A DNA stretch of 63,958 nucleotides from Candidatus Scybalomonas excrementigallinarum (GTDB lineage Bacteria > Bacillota > Clostridia > Lachnospirales > Lachnospiraceae). Of the stretch, positions 44,480-53,280 are shown in pieces. The stretch is taken from the NCBI GenBank assembly GCA_018710905.1, contig DVIZ01000106.1:1-63958 (forward strand), written 5' to 3'. The notes under the pieces are model-generated. The model did not search any database, was not told the origin of the DNA, and saw nothing but the letters and a program-made list of their open reading frames with translations. Numbering within the stretch: the first letter of the stretch is position 1; each line of letters opens with the position of its first letter. The position numbers and the translations under genes were made by a program.

Positions 44480-44520
44480 TATCATAAAGGTACAGTTGAA
44501 GAAAAAAGCAATCATAAAAC

Positions 44521-44550
44521 AGGATTGTTACTGGTAAGGCAGGCAAGACC
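44521..44550 (+). promoter_or_regulatory. RAT antiterminator RNA target before ptsH
   Basis: GGATTGTTACTGG followed by AAGGCAGGCAAGACC matches the ribonucleic antiterminator (RAT) consensus bound by SacT/LicT/GlcT proteins. Its 3' end overlaps the 5' arm of the terminator at 44546, as required for mutually exclusive folding. Confidence 0.88.
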
Positions 44551-44606
44551 TAGATATGATGATGAGAGGTTAAACTATCATTGTCGTTCTAGGTCTATTT
44601 TTATTT
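44546..44606 (+). terminator. regulated terminator before ptsH
   Basis: AGACCTAGA (44546-44554) pairs with TCTAGGTCT (44588-44596), followed by ATTTTTATTTT. Its 5' arm is shared with the RAT. Confidence 0.85.
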
Positions 44607-44689
44607 TATAGGAAATACCTTATTACATTCATTTGTAAAAATGCCATTTCCTATGAAATAAAAAAGCACTATGTGCGAACGATGCGCAG
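44602..44689 (+). repeat. structured repeat copy B
   Basis: 5' hairpin TATTTTATAGGAAAT (44602-44616) / ATTTCCTATGAAATA (44646-44660) begins in the terminator T-run. The apex differs from all other copies. Then AAAAAAGCACTATGTGCGAACGATGCGCAG, given here as two joined parts (44660-44675 and 44676-44689), nearly identical to copy A. No 3' terminal hairpin of the A/C/D type follows. Two further stems, TTATGC-ACTT-GCATAA (44741-44756) and CTAATGAG/CTCATTAG (44777-44806), lie between it and ptsH. Confidence 0.7.
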
Positions 44690-44861
44690 GTCGCAATGGG
44701 GAAAAAAAGAATAGTTGCCAGTAAATTTTTTTCAGAAATGTTATGCACTTGCATAAGACAACAAATTTAGCAGACACTAATGAGAGCGAATAAGATTGCT
44801 CATTAGCTGCTTCGATAAAAATGGTAAATAAAAATATTTAAGAATAAAAGGAGAAGAAATT

Positions 44862-45125
44862 ATGGTATCAGAAAAAATTACAATTAGAAACGAACAAGGA
44901 TTACACATGAGACCAGCTGGAGTTTTTGCTAAGGCTATGACAAAATTTAACAGTGATGTAACAATCGTTTATAACGGAAACAGAACGAATGGAAAAAGTT
45001 TATTAAACATCATTGGTGCTTGCATTAAATGTGGTGCAGAAATCGAAATCGAATGTGATGGTGAAGATGAAAACGAAGCATTAAAAGAAGCAATTGAATT
45101 AATTGAATCTGGCTTAGGAGAATAA
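44862..45125 (+). CDS. ptsH: phosphocarrier protein HPr
   Basis: General PTS protein that carries phosphate from enzyme I to sugar-specific EII proteins. 87 residues, with the active-site His15 in GLHMRPAG and the regulatory Ser46 in NGKSLLNI. The presence of Ser46 implies HPr kinase control and CcpA-type catabolite repression. AAAGGAGAAG precedes ATG. The gene follows the BglG-type gene, RAT, terminator and repeat copy B, so its expression probably depends on antitermination. ptsI lies 480 bases downstream beyond another terminator and repeat. Confidence 0.96.
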   Translation: MVSEKITIRNEQGLHMRPAGVFAKAMTKFNSDVTIVYNGNRTNGKSLLNIIGACIKCGAEIEIECDGEDENEALKEAIELIESGLGE

Positions 45126-45338
45126 TTAGCAAAAAAGAAAAATTTAAATTAATAAATTAAATTGATAAGTAAGATAGAAGAAGCGCTTAATAGATCGATA
45201 CAATGAAAAAAGGAAATATGAGTGATTAAATATTTTTCTTAAGTATTCAAGTTAATACGAAAATAAAGTATTTTTCGGTTTGCTCGTAATAGAGATCGAG
45301 GGATAAGTGCATGTATTCATAACAGAATCGATTTTTAT

Positions 45339-45380
45339 AAACGAGAAGAAAATGGCAACATGCTTTCTTCTCGTTTTTTA
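45339..45380 (+). terminator. terminator between ptsH and ptsI
   Basis: AAACGAGAAGAAA pairs with TTTCTTCTCGTTT, followed by Ts that merge into repeat copy C. Confidence 0.88.
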
Positions 45381-45512
45381 TTCTATAGGAAATTCCTCGC
45401 AAGCGAGTCATCCTATAGAATAAAAAAGCACTACGTGCAAGCGATGCACAAAAAAGTGTACATTACGAAAGGGAATTTAAATTCGGGAAGAGTATGCAAT
45501 GCATGCTTTGTT
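45379..45512 (+). repeat. structured repeat copy C
   Basis: 5' hairpin TATTCTATAGG (45379-45389) / CCTATAGAATA (45412-45422) with apex CTCGCAAGCGAG. Then AAAAAAGCACTACGTGC and AAGCGATGCACA, and directly the 3' hairpin AAAGTGTACATT (45453-45464) / AATGCATGCTTT (45498-45509). The middle module is absent, so this is the shortest complete copy. It lies in the leader of ptsI. The rest of the 480-base gap holds only a further TTGCGT...ACGCAA stem (about 45511-45556) and the ptsI ribosome-binding site. Confidence 0.75.
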
Positions 45513-45608
45513 GCGTGAAAGGAATATGGTTATGATAGGTGTGCCTCCTACGCAAATGAAAGAGCGAATGTGAGAGACTAGAAAAGAAAAAGGAGATGTG
45601 AACTTACT

Positions 45609-47312
45609 ATGTATAAAGGAATTGGAGCTTCAGCAGGAATTGGCATCGGAAATATTGTGATTATTAAAGAACAGTCATTAGAATATACTGCAAGAACGAT
45701 AACAGATGTAGAAGCAGAAATCGCTAGAATCAATGGAGCAATTGATACATTTTCAGCAAAAACACAGGCGATGGCAGAAGACATAAAGCAAAGACTTGGA
45801 GAAAAAGAAGCAGAAATTTTAGAAGGACAGCTTTTAATGGTTATGGATCCTTCTTTAACATCAGAAATGGAGAATTTAATTAAAGCAGGACAATGTGCGG
45901 AAAGTGCATTAGAGACTGTTTGTGATATGTTCATTCAAGTATTTTCTATGGCAGAAGATGAGCTTACAAGACAGCGTGCAACGGATATTCATGATATTAA
46001 AACACGTGTGTTAAAGATTCTTCTTGGAATCGAAGAAGTGGATATTAGTGCGGTTCCAGCAGGTACTGTTTTAGTTGCAAGAGATTTAACACCATCTATG
46101 ACAGCTGGAATTAACAAAGACAATGTTGTTGGTATTTTAACGGAAGTAGGTGGTAAGACTTCCCACTCTGCAATTTTAGCAAGAGCATTGGAAATTCCTG
46201 CTGTTTTAAGCATTGAAGGAATCGTATCAAAAGTAGAAAATGGACAGATGGTAATTTTAGATGGTTCTACTGGTGATGTGTTCTTAAACCCAAGTGAGGA
46301 AGAAGTTGCCACATATTCTGCAAAAAGAGATGCTTATTTAGAAGAGAAGAAAGCATTAGGAAAGTTTATTGGTCAAGCGACTATGACAGCCGATGGAAAA
46401 AAAGTAGAATTAGTAGCCAATATTGGAACTCCAGAAGAGGCTACCAAAGTGGTAGAATGTGATGGAGAAGGTGTTGGATTATTCCGTACAGAATTTTTAT
46501 TTATGGATCGTACAAGTATTCCAACAGAAGAAGAACAATTTGAAGCGTATAAAAAAGCTGCAATCATTTTAAGAGGAAAACCAGTTATTATCCGTACGTT
46601 AGATGTTGGTGGAGATAAAGAAATCCCTTACTTAGGGCTTGAAAAAGAAGAAAATCCATTTTTAGGATATCGTGCGGTTCGTTTCTGTCTTGATAGAGAA
46701 GAAATTTATCGCCCTCAGCTTCGTGCCTTACTTCGTGCAAGTGCCTTTGGTGAAATTCGTATTATGGTGCCATTAGTAACTTGTGTGGATGAGTTAACTT
46801 CTGTAAAAGCGTTGGTAAAAGAAATTATGGCTGAACTTGACAAAGAAGGAATTGCTTATAATAAGGAAATTCAAATTGGTGTTATGATCGAAACACCAGC
46901 TGCAAGTTTAATTGCAGATCTTCTTGCAAAAGAAGCTTCTTTCTTCAGTATTGGAACAAATGATTTAACACAGTATACAATGGCTGTAGACCGTGGAAAT
47001 GCAAAAGTTGCTTATCTTTATTCTGCTTATAATCCAGCGGTACTTCGTTCGATTAAACGTGTTATTGAATGCGGTAAAGCAGAAGGAATTATGGTTGGTA
47101 TGTGCGGAGAAGCAGCAAGTGATCCAATGCTAATTCCACTTCTTATTTCTTTTGGCTTAGATGAATTTAGTGTAAGTGCGACTTCTGTCCTTGCCACAAG
47201 AAAAACAATTTCTCAGTATACAAAAGAAGAAGCGGATAAAATTGCAGAAGGTGCAATGAAATTAACGACAGAAAAAGAAGTTGCTGAATATTTAAAAGCA
47301 AATATTAAATAA
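45609..47312 (+). CDS. ptsI: PTS enzyme I
   Basis: Phosphoenolpyruvate-protein phosphotransferase that starts the PTS chain by phosphorylating HPr. 567 residues. The N-terminal HPr-binding and phosphohistidine domains include GGKTSHSAILAR with the active His186. The C-terminal PEP-binding barrel shows VGLFRTEFLFMDR, IRTLDVGGDKEIPYL and GTNDLTQYTMAVDR with the catalytic Cys in MCGEAASDP. AAGGAGATG precedes ATG. It is separated from ptsH by a terminator and repeat copy C, an unusual split of the usual ptsHI pair. Confidence 0.97.
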   Translation: MYKGIGASAGIGIGNIVIIKEQSLEYTARTITDVEAEIARINGAIDTFSAKTQAMAEDIKQRLGEKEAEILEGQLLMVMDPSLTSEMENLIKAGQCAESALETVCDMFIQVFSMAEDELTRQRATDIHDIKTRVLKILLGIEEVDISAVPAGTVLVARDLTPSMTAGINKDNVVGILTEVGGKTSHSAILARALEIPAVLSIEGIVSKVENGQMVILDGSTGDVFLNPSEEEVATYSAKRDAYLEEKKALGKFIGQATMTADGKKVELVANIGTPEEATKVVECDGEGVGLFRTEFLFMDRTSIPTEEEQFEAYKKAAIILRGKPVIIRTLDVGGDKEIPYLGLEKEENPFLGYRAVRFCLDREEIYRPQLRALLRASAFGEIRIMVPLVTCVDELTSVKALVKEIMAELDKEGIAYNKEIQIGVMIETPAASLIADLLAKEASFFSIGTNDLTQYTMAVDRGNAKVAYLYSAYNPAVLRSIKRVIECGKAEGIMVGMCGEAASDPMLIPLLISFGLDEFSVSATSVLATRKTISQYTKEEADKIAEGAMKLTTEKEVAEYLKANIK

Positions 47313-47345
47313 TAACAATTATTTCTTAATGTGATGATGTGTTAT

Positions 47346-47388
47346 CCCCAACAAATGTTTTCGTTTTCATTTGTTGGGGATTTTTTCA
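47346..47388 (+). terminator. terminator of ptsI
   Basis: Perfect arms CCCCAACAAATG and CATTTGTTGGGG followed by ATTTTTT. Confidence 0.92.
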
Positions 47389-47391
47389 TCG

Positions 47392-47420
47392 TTTACGGAG
47401 AAGCAACAAAATGCTATAAT
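47392..47420 (+). promoter_or_regulatory. promoter of the methyltransferase gene
   Basis: TTTACG (47392-47397), 17 bases, TATAAT (47415-47420). Confidence 0.75.
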
Positions 47421-47485
47421 TTCCGTAAGAAATTTTTGAAACAGATTTTATATCGTTTTAAAAGAGAAGAAGAGAGGAAATAGTG

Positions 47486-48055
47486 ATGGAAAAAATACAG
47501 ACAACGTTATTAGCTAGAAATTTTATGAAAGAAGCGATTTGTGAGGGAAGTCTTGTAATTGATGCTACAATGGGAAGAGGATTTGATACCGAATATCTTT
47601 GTGAGTTAGTAGGAGAAAAGGGAAAAGTCATTGGATTTGATATTCAAGAAGAAGCATTTTTCAGTACAAAAGAACGTTTAGAGCAGGCTGGATTGTTAAA
47701 CCGAGCACAATTAATTGTAAAAGGGCATGAATATATGGCACAGTATGCAATAGAACAAAGCGTTTCCGGTATTATGTTTAATTTTGGATATCTTCCAAAA
47801 GGCGATCATACCATTAGTACAAGAAAAGAAACGAGTATTCAAGCCATAGAAGCAGGGCTTTCGTTACTAAAAGTAGGTGGAGTCATGAGTTTATGTATTT
47901 ATCATGGAAAGGATACCGGCTTTGAAGAGCGAGATGCTCTGTTAGAATATTTAAAGCAGATCGATCATAAGAAATATACCGTTATCAAGACTGAGCTTTA
48001 TAATCGTCCTAATTTTCCGCCGATTTTCGTAGGAATTGTACGTGATAAAGCATAA
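47486..48055 (+). CDS. mnmM: MnmM/YtqB-like SAM-dependent methyltransferase
   Basis: Small class I methyltransferase of 189 residues. VIDATMGRGFDTEYL is the SAM-binding loop, GFDIQEEAF binds the ribose, and FNFGYLPKGDH with HTISTRKETS are family-specific motifs of the rRNA_methylase/YtqB group. Members were shown to methylate the aminomethyl-thiouridine at tRNA position 34 in Gram-positive bacteria. GAGAGG (47472-47477) supports ATG 47486; GTG 47483 would add one residue. Own promoter; convergent with aroA across a two-way terminator. The symbol rests on family resemblance. Confidence 0.82.
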   Translation: MEKIQTTLLARNFMKEAICEGSLVIDATMGRGFDTEYLCELVGEKGKVIGFDIQEEAFFSTKERLEQAGLLNRAQLIVKGHEYMAQYAIEQSVSGIMFNFGYLPKGDHTISTRKETSIQAIEAGLSLLKVGGVMSLCIYHGKDTGFEERDALLEYLKQIDHKKYTVIKTELYNRPNFPPIFVGIVRDKA

Positions 48056-48061
48056 AAAATA

Positions 48062-48109
48062 GAGAAAAAGGGTGAGACACACAATCGTTGTGGTTTCACC
48101 CTTTTTCTC
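48062..48109. terminator. bidirectional terminator between mnmM and aroA
   Basis: GAGAAAAAGGGTGA pairs with TCACCCTTTTTCTC. A-rich 5' and T-rich 3' sides allow termination on both strands, as fits the convergent genes. Confidence 0.85.
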
Positions 48110-48166
48110 TTAAAAGGTTCATACATTATAAGAACTTTAAAATTTGCATAAAAAGGAATTGAAAAT

Positions 48167-49444
48167 TTAATTGGATAATCGTTTTAAATGGTCATAAAAG
48201 TTTGGATAAGAAATATTGACACAGTCTGCCCCTGTTATCGTTGTTGTACCATCGGCTAATAAGGAAGCAATTGCAAAGCTCATAGCGATGCGGTGATCAA
48301 GTTTGCTATCGATTGTTGTGCCATGAAGTGGTTTTCCGCCGCGAATAATCATACCATCTTCTGTCGCTGTAATATCAGCACCCATTGCAGAGAGATTTTT
48401 TACCATAACATCAATACGATTGGATTCTTTTACTTTGAGTTCTTGAGCATCTTTAATAACGGTTTCCCCTTCTGCAAAGCAAGCCATAACAGCAATAATT
48501 GGAATTTCATCAATTAAGCGAGGAATAATTTCTCCAGAGATCGTAGTTCCTCTAAGAGCACTCGTTTCTACCACTAAATCAGCCACAGGTTCTCCGGTAC
48601 CAGATTTAATATTTTCTAATGTGATATTGGCACCCATCGCCATGCAGACATCTAAAATTCCAGCACGAGTTGGGTTGATTCCGACGTTTTTAATTCGAAT
48701 ACAAGAATTTGGAACGAGAAGGCCTGCTACAATAAAATAAGCAGCGGAAGAAATATCTCCAGGAACGAGAATTTTTTGACCGTGCAATTGTAATGCAGTG
48801 GATACAGAAGCCGTTGTTCCTTTTACAGTAACGGGAACACCAAATTCTTCTAGCATAAGCTCCGTGTGATTGCGAGAGATATAAGGCTCTGTTACACTTG
48901 TTGTTCCTTCCGCATAAAGACCTGCTAAAAGGATTGCAGATTTTACCTGAGCAGAGGCAACAGGAGATGTGTAGTTAATGCTAGTTAAAGGTTTTCCTTC
49001 AATATGAAGAGGACAACAATCGTTGTTTTTTTCACTTTGAATCGAAGCACCCATTAGAGTAAGTGGTTTTATAATACGACCCATTGGACGTTTTTGGATC
49101 GATTCATCTCCGTTTAAAATACTTTTAAATGGCTGTGCGGATAAAATACCAGAGATTAAACGAGTGGTTGTTCCACTGTTTCCTACGTCTAAAATTTGTT
49201 TTGGTGCTGTAAGACCATGAAGTCCATTTCCATTGACAAACACCGTAGAACCAGTATTTTTAATAGAAATGCCCATAGCTTTAAAACACTCAATAGTAGA
49301 GAGGCAATCAGCCCCTTGTAAAAAGTTATGAATTTCAGTTTTACCAAGAGCCAAGGAGCCCAACATAACGGCACGGTGGCTAATGGATTTATCGCCAGGG
49401 ATATGTACTTCTCCCTTTAAAGATTGAACGGATTGGAATTCCAT
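48167..49444 (-). CDS. aroA: 3-phosphoshikimate 1-carboxyvinyltransferase (EPSP synthase)
   Basis: Joins shikimate-3-phosphate and PEP to form EPSP, the step before chorismate. 425 residues of the standard two-lobed fold. GDKSISHRAVMLGS binds substrate; DVGNSGTTTRL holds the GNSGT loop; RNHTELMLEEFG, LKVKESNRIDVM and DHRIAMSFA follow. GGAG lies before the ATG on the - strand (about 49453-49456). It is downstream of tyrA on the same strand, with 138 bases between, and probably shares its transcript. The chorismate product also feeds pheA and folate synthesis. Confidence 0.96.
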   Translation of the reverse strand: MEFQSVQSLKGEVHIPGDKSISHRAVMLGSLALGKTEIHNFLQGADCLSTIECFKAMGISIKNTGSTVFVNGNGLHGLTAPKQILDVGNSGTTTRLISGILSAQPFKSILNGDESIQKRPMGRIIKPLTLMGASIQSEKNNDCCPLHIEGKPLTSINYTSPVASAQVKSAILLAGLYAEGTTSVTEPYISRNHTELMLEEFGVPVTVKGTTASVSTALQLHGQKILVPGDISSAAYFIVAGLLVPNSCIRIKNVGINPTRAGILDVCMAMGANITLENIKSGTGEPVADLVVETSALRGTTISGEIIPRLIDEIPIIAVMACFAEGETVIKDAQELKVKESNRIDVMVKNLSAMGADITATEDGMIIRGGKPLHGTTIDSKLDHRIAMSFAIASLLADGTTTITGADCVNISYPNFYDHLKRLSN

Positions 49445-49582
49445 AATTAAGTTCTCCTTTTGTATCTAAAATAATTGTCATAAAATATTGTGATATTGTT
49501 GTTTTAATGAATAAAATGTAAATAATATGAATAAAAATTCAACATGTATCATCATACCATAAGAGAAGATTAAGCGCAATCC

Positions 49583-50683
49583 TTATCGTTTATAAACGAT
49601 AAAGTTATATTTCTCCAAGATATCACTTGCTTTATTCGAAGATGTTTCATCATAAAAAGCTATCTTTAAAGCTCCTTCTTCGTATTCGCGGCTATGAATA
49701 ATTCCAATATTTTTAATGCTAATACCGTTAGAACCGAGTAAAGTAGTAACAACAGCAAGGACGCCTGGTTGATCGGCCACATCTACATAAATTTCATACT
49801 GTTTGTGAATGACGCCGACACCACCTTCTGGAAGAGAATCTCGATATTCCCTTGCGGTGTCAAAGAAACGAAAGAGAGCTTGCTCATCTTTTGCTAGAAT
49901 CGCTTGTTTCACTTCTTCAATAGAAGCTTGAAACTTCGTTAATTGTTCCAAAATATTATTGGGATTGCTTAAAAGAATGTGTTGCCAAACCGTAGGAGAG
50001 GAGGAAGCGATTCTTGTAATGTCTCGAAACCCGCCTGCAGCTAATTTTTTAAATAATCCATCTTTCGTATCTTCGTTTCTTGCTAAGTTTACCAAAGAGG
50101 CTGCTACCACATGAGGAACATGGCTAATAGCAGAAGTGACCCAATCGTGATAATCAGATGAAAACTCAATGGGAAGAGCGCCCAAAGCTTTTATAAAAGC
50201 AGAAAAATTTTCAACCTTTGTTTGGGAAACCGATTCCGATGGAGTAATAAAATAATATGCATTTTCAATTAATCGATCCTTTGAGGCAAGATAACCAGAC
50301 TTTTCAGAACCAACCATTGGATGACCGCCGATAAATTGTTCAGATAGCCCTTCTTCTTTTATGGCTTTATCAATATCTGTTTTTACGCTTCCAACATCTG
50401 TTAAAATACAATCTTTGGAAAGAAATTGTTTTAAGGTAGGTAAGTATTCAATATTATAATGTACAGGTGCGCATAAAAATAAATAATGACAGTTTGACAG
50501 TTCTTTCGTAGGAGCAGAAAGGGGCGTGTTTACAATTCCTTCTTTTACTGCTCGTTCTAATGCACTATTATCTGTATCAAATGCTAAGATATGACAGTCT
50601 GGAAAAACTCTTCGTGCTGCTTTTGCAATGGAACCGCCGATGAGCCCAAATCCTAGAAAGCCTAAAATAAGCTGATTTTGCAT
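49583..50683 (-). CDS. tyrA: prephenate dehydrogenase
   Basis: Oxidises prephenate to 4-hydroxyphenylpyruvate with NAD(P) for tyrosine synthesis. 366 residues. The Rossmann motif GFGLIGGSIAKA is near residues 11-22, GGHPMVGSEKSG and SHVPHVVAASLV form the active site. A C-terminal ACT domain (from about 298, DVADQPGVLAVVTTLLG) probably senses tyrosine. GAGGTGA lies just before ATG. No chorismate mutase domain is fused; that activity is in pheA. A strong - strand promoter lies upstream. Confidence 0.95.
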   Translation of the reverse strand: MQNQLILGFLGFGLIGGSIAKAARRVFPDCHILAFDTDNSALERAVKEGIVNTPLSAPTKELSNCHYLFLCAPVHYNIEYLPTLKQFLSKDCILTDVGSVKTDIDKAIKEEGLSEQFIGGHPMVGSEKSGYLASKDRLIENAYYFITPSESVSQTKVENFSAFIKALGALPIEFSSDYHDWVTSAISHVPHVVAASLVNLARNEDTKDGLFKKLAAGGFRDITRIASSSPTVWQHILLSNPNNILEQLTKFQASIEEVKQAILAKDEQALFRFFDTAREYRDSLPEGGVGVIHKQYEIYVDVADQPGVLAVVTTLLGSNGISIKNIGIIHSREYEEGALKIAFYDETSSNKASDILEKYNFIVYKR

Positions 50684-50735
50684 GATTATTTCACCTCGTT
50701 TGTATTTTTTTAGAAGTTAGAATAGTTTCTTTTCC

Positions 50736-50764
50736 AGTATACTGGCAGTTATTTGAAATGTCAA
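50736..50764 (-). promoter_or_regulatory. tyrA-aroA promoter
   Basis: On the - strand: TTGACA (50764-50759), 17 bases, TATACT (50741-50736), 53 bases before tyrA. Confidence 0.8.
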
Positions 50765-50834
50765 TAATCTATTGCGTTAAAGTGAAAAAGTTTCGAATAA
50801 ATGATAAAAATGTTGTATATTTTCAATAAAATAC

Positions 50835-50863
50835 TTGTAAAATGAAAAAGAATTTAGTAAAAT
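50835..50863 (+). promoter_or_regulatory. candidate promoter of the EF-G paralogue
   Basis: TTGTAA (50835-50840), 17 bases, TAAAAT (50858-50863), in the divergent region shared with tyrA. Confidence 0.5.
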
Positions 50864-50913
50864 ATTACTATAGTTGATCTCGACTAAATATAACAGCATT
50901 GGAGGAGCTATTT

Positions 50914-53007
50914 ATGAACGTGTATACTTCAAAGGATATTAGAAATGTAGTAATTCTTGGGCATGGTGGCTGTGGAAAGACAACCTTAATAGAAGGAATT
51001 GCTTATACAGCAGGCCTAATTAGCCGAATGAAAACCGTTGAAGAAGGCGGAACTGTCAGTGATTTCGATAAAGAAGAAATCAAGCGCAAGTTTTCTATTC
51101 AAACAACAATGCTTCCCGTTGAATGGGAAGGGGTAAAAATCAATTTTTTAGATACTCCAGGTTTCTTTGATTTTTGTGGTGAAGTGCATGAAGCGTTAAG
51201 TGTAGCAGATGCGGCTGTTATTGTCGTTTCAGGCAAGTCTGGAGTGGAGGTTGGAACATTAAAAGCATTTGAGTTCTGTAAACGATATCAAATACCAAGT
51301 CTTGTATTTGTAACGGATATGGATGATGATAATGCAAACTTCATGAAAATTGTCAATTCGTTAAAGGAAAAATATGGAAACGTAATTGCTCCGTTTTATC
51401 TTCCTATTTATGAAAATGAAAAGTTTGTCGGATTTAACAATATTGTAAAAATGGCAGGTCGAATTTTCAAAGAAGATGGAAGCTTTGTCGATAGCGATAC
51501 AGTTTCTGTTATGGATGATAATTTAATTACTTGTCGTAATATGTTATTAGAAGCAGTAGCAGAGACTAGTGAAGAATATATGGAGCGCTATTTTGATGGA
51601 GATACTTTTACCCAAGAAGAAATTACAGATGCTTTGAGAGAAAATGTAATTGATGGAACGATTATTCCGGTATTAATGGGTTCTGGCATTATGACTTATG
51701 GAATTCGTATGTTACTTTATTGCATTCGAAAATACCTACCTGCTCCAGAGAAAGAGAGTAAGACATTAGTCGGTTCCTTTGTAAAGACAGAAGAGCCATA
51801 TGCAGCGGATTATGATGAGGAGAAACCAGTATCTGCTTATATCTTTAAGACGTTGATGGATCCATTTATTGGTAAATATTCATTCTTTAAAGTTTGTTCT
51901 GGGGTTATTCGTTCAGATGATACCTTATACAATGTCAATAAAGAGGTAGAAGAGCGATTAGGAAAACTCTACGTATTTCGTGGAAAAGAAGCGATAGAGG
52001 TAAAAGAACTCCATGCAGGGGACATTGGTGCAGTAGCAAAATTAAGTGAAACGAAAACAGGAGATACCTTGACAGTAAAAGGAAATCCGATTCAGTTTGA
52101 ACAAACTTATCATCCAATTCCTTATACTTTTATGCGCTATGTCGCAAAGACAAAGGGAGATGAAGATAAAATATCAGTTGCTCTTCATAAATTGATGGAT
52201 GAAGATTTGACACTTCGTGAAGTCAATGATAAAGAAAATCATCAAACACTTTTATATGGCATTGGGGAACAACAATTAGAAGTTGCTGTTAGTAAGTTAT
52301 TCAATCGTTATAAAGTAGAAGTCGAGTTAATCAAACCGAAAGTTGCGTATAAAGAAACTATACGTAAAAAAGTAAAAGTGCAAGGAAAATATAAAAAACA
52401 ATCTGGTGGGCATGGACAATATGGGGATGTACATATGGAATTTGAGCCATCTGGAGATTTAGAAAAACCATACGTATTTGAAGAAAAGATTTTTGGTGGT
52501 GCTGTTCCAAAAAATTATTTCCCAGCAGTGGAAAAAGGAATTCAAGAAAGTTGTTTAAAAGGTCCATTGGCAGGTTATCCCGTGGTTGGTATTAAAGCTA
52601 CTTTAGTGGATGGTTCCTATCATCCTGTGGATTCATCTGAAATGGCGTTTAAGATGGCTGCTATTACCGCTTTTAAAAATGGTATTATGGAAGCTCAGCC
52701 TGTGCTTCTTGAGCCGATTATGTCCATTAAAGTTGTTGTAAATGACACCCAAACAGGCGATGTTATGGGAGATTTAAATAAGAGAAGAGGCCGTGTTCTT
52801 GGTATGAATCCATATGAAGATGGAAGACAAGAAATTATTGCGGATATTCCGATGTCAGGACTCATTGGATATTCTACCGTGCTTCGTTCTATGACGGGAG
52901 GCAGTGGAGAATATTCTTATGGATTTAGTCGGTATGAGCAGATGCCAAGTGATGTGCAGACAAAGATTTTAGCAGAGATTGAATCTGAAAAAAATGAGAA
53001 ACGCTGA
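50914..53007 (+). CDS. EF-G-like translational GTPase paralogue
   Basis: 697-residue protein with EF-G domain order: GTPase, beta-barrel, and domains III-V. The P-loop is GHGGCGKTT (16-24) instead of AHIDAGKTT of true EF-G, G3 is DTPGF instead of DTPGH, and the usual NKMD is replaced by VTDMDD. These are marks of the EF-G2-like paralogue group found in Clostridia and actinobacteria. GGHGQYGDVHMEFEP and GSYHPVDSSEMAFK are conserved. GGAGGAG precedes ATG 50914; ATG 50899 is upstream of that site. Its cellular role is not established. Confidence 0.88.
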   Translation: MNVYTSKDIRNVVILGHGGCGKTTLIEGIAYTAGLISRMKTVEEGGTVSDFDKEEIKRKFSIQTTMLPVEWEGVKINFLDTPGFFDFCGEVHEALSVADAAVIVVSGKSGVEVGTLKAFEFCKRYQIPSLVFVTDMDDDNANFMKIVNSLKEKYGNVIAPFYLPIYENEKFVGFNNIVKMAGRIFKEDGSFVDSDTVSVMDDNLITCRNMLLEAVAETSEEYMERYFDGDTFTQEEITDALRENVIDGTIIPVLMGSGIMTYGIRMLLYCIRKYLPAPEKESKTLVGSFVKTEEPYAADYDEEKPVSAYIFKTLMDPFIGKYSFFKVCSGVIRSDDTLYNVNKEVEERLGKLYVFRGKEAIEVKELHAGDIGAVAKLSETKTGDTLTVKGNPIQFEQTYHPIPYTFMRYVAKTKGDEDKISVALHKLMDEDLTLREVNDKENHQTLLYGIGEQQLEVAVSKLFNRYKVEVELIKPKVAYKETIRKKVKVQGKYKKQSGGHGQYGDVHMEFEPSGDLEKPYVFEEKIFGGAVPKNYFPAVEKGIQESCLKGPLAGYPVVGIKATLVDGSYHPVDSSEMAFKMAAITAFKNGIMEAQPVLLEPIMSIKVVVNDTQTGDVMGDLNKRRGRVLGMNPYEDGRQEIIADIPMSGLIGYSTVLRSMTGGSGEYSYGFSRYEQMPSDVQTKILAEIESEKNEKR

Positions 53008-53008
53008 A

Positions 53009-53044
53009 AAAAGCGGGGGAGGGAATTTTTCTTCCCCGCTTTTC
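53009..53044 (+). terminator. terminator of the EF-G paralogue gene
   Basis: AAAAGCGGGGGA pairs with TCCCCGCTTTT, beginning right at the stop codon. Confidence 0.85.
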
Positions 53045-53074
53045 AAGCGATTTTCTCATTGTTTACACAAAGAC

Positions 53075-53148
53075 AACGAGCCAAATAGCGAGTTTCTTAT
53101 CGTTATGAAGGGGACTTGTGAAAAGCGTTCAAAGTGCTTTTTGTCATG
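53075..53148 (+). repeat. partial structured repeat, middle-module type
   Basis: AGACAACGAG (53081-53090) resembles the GGCAACGAG motif at 8261. GTGAAAAGCG...GCTTTTTGTCAT (53119-53146) repeats the second stem of the 8252 copy with altered bases. It again follows a terminator and is in the leader of the next gene. A TATACT at 53215-53220 is the only further promoter-like signal in the gap. Confidence 0.45.
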
Positions 53149-53280
53149 GTAAGGGGGTTCAGATAGAAACAAGAAATAGGGTATAGTCATTGTCTAAAAG
53201 AAACCAAGGTATGTTATACTATAGGGTAAAAGAAATTATTGGATAATAGTAAGAAGAGAGAGCGAAAGAGGAAATAAGAG

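Noticed and set aside
45578-45934. Antisense frame of 118 residues over the start of ptsI
   Set aside because: ptsI is strongly supported on the + strand; the antisense product has no family features and no ribosome-binding site.
50914-53007. Tetracycline-resistance ribosomal protection protein
   Set aside because: Length and domain order are similar, but the P-loop GHGGCGKTT and the overall motifs fit the EF-G2-like paralogue group, not TetM/TetO, and no mobile context surrounds it.
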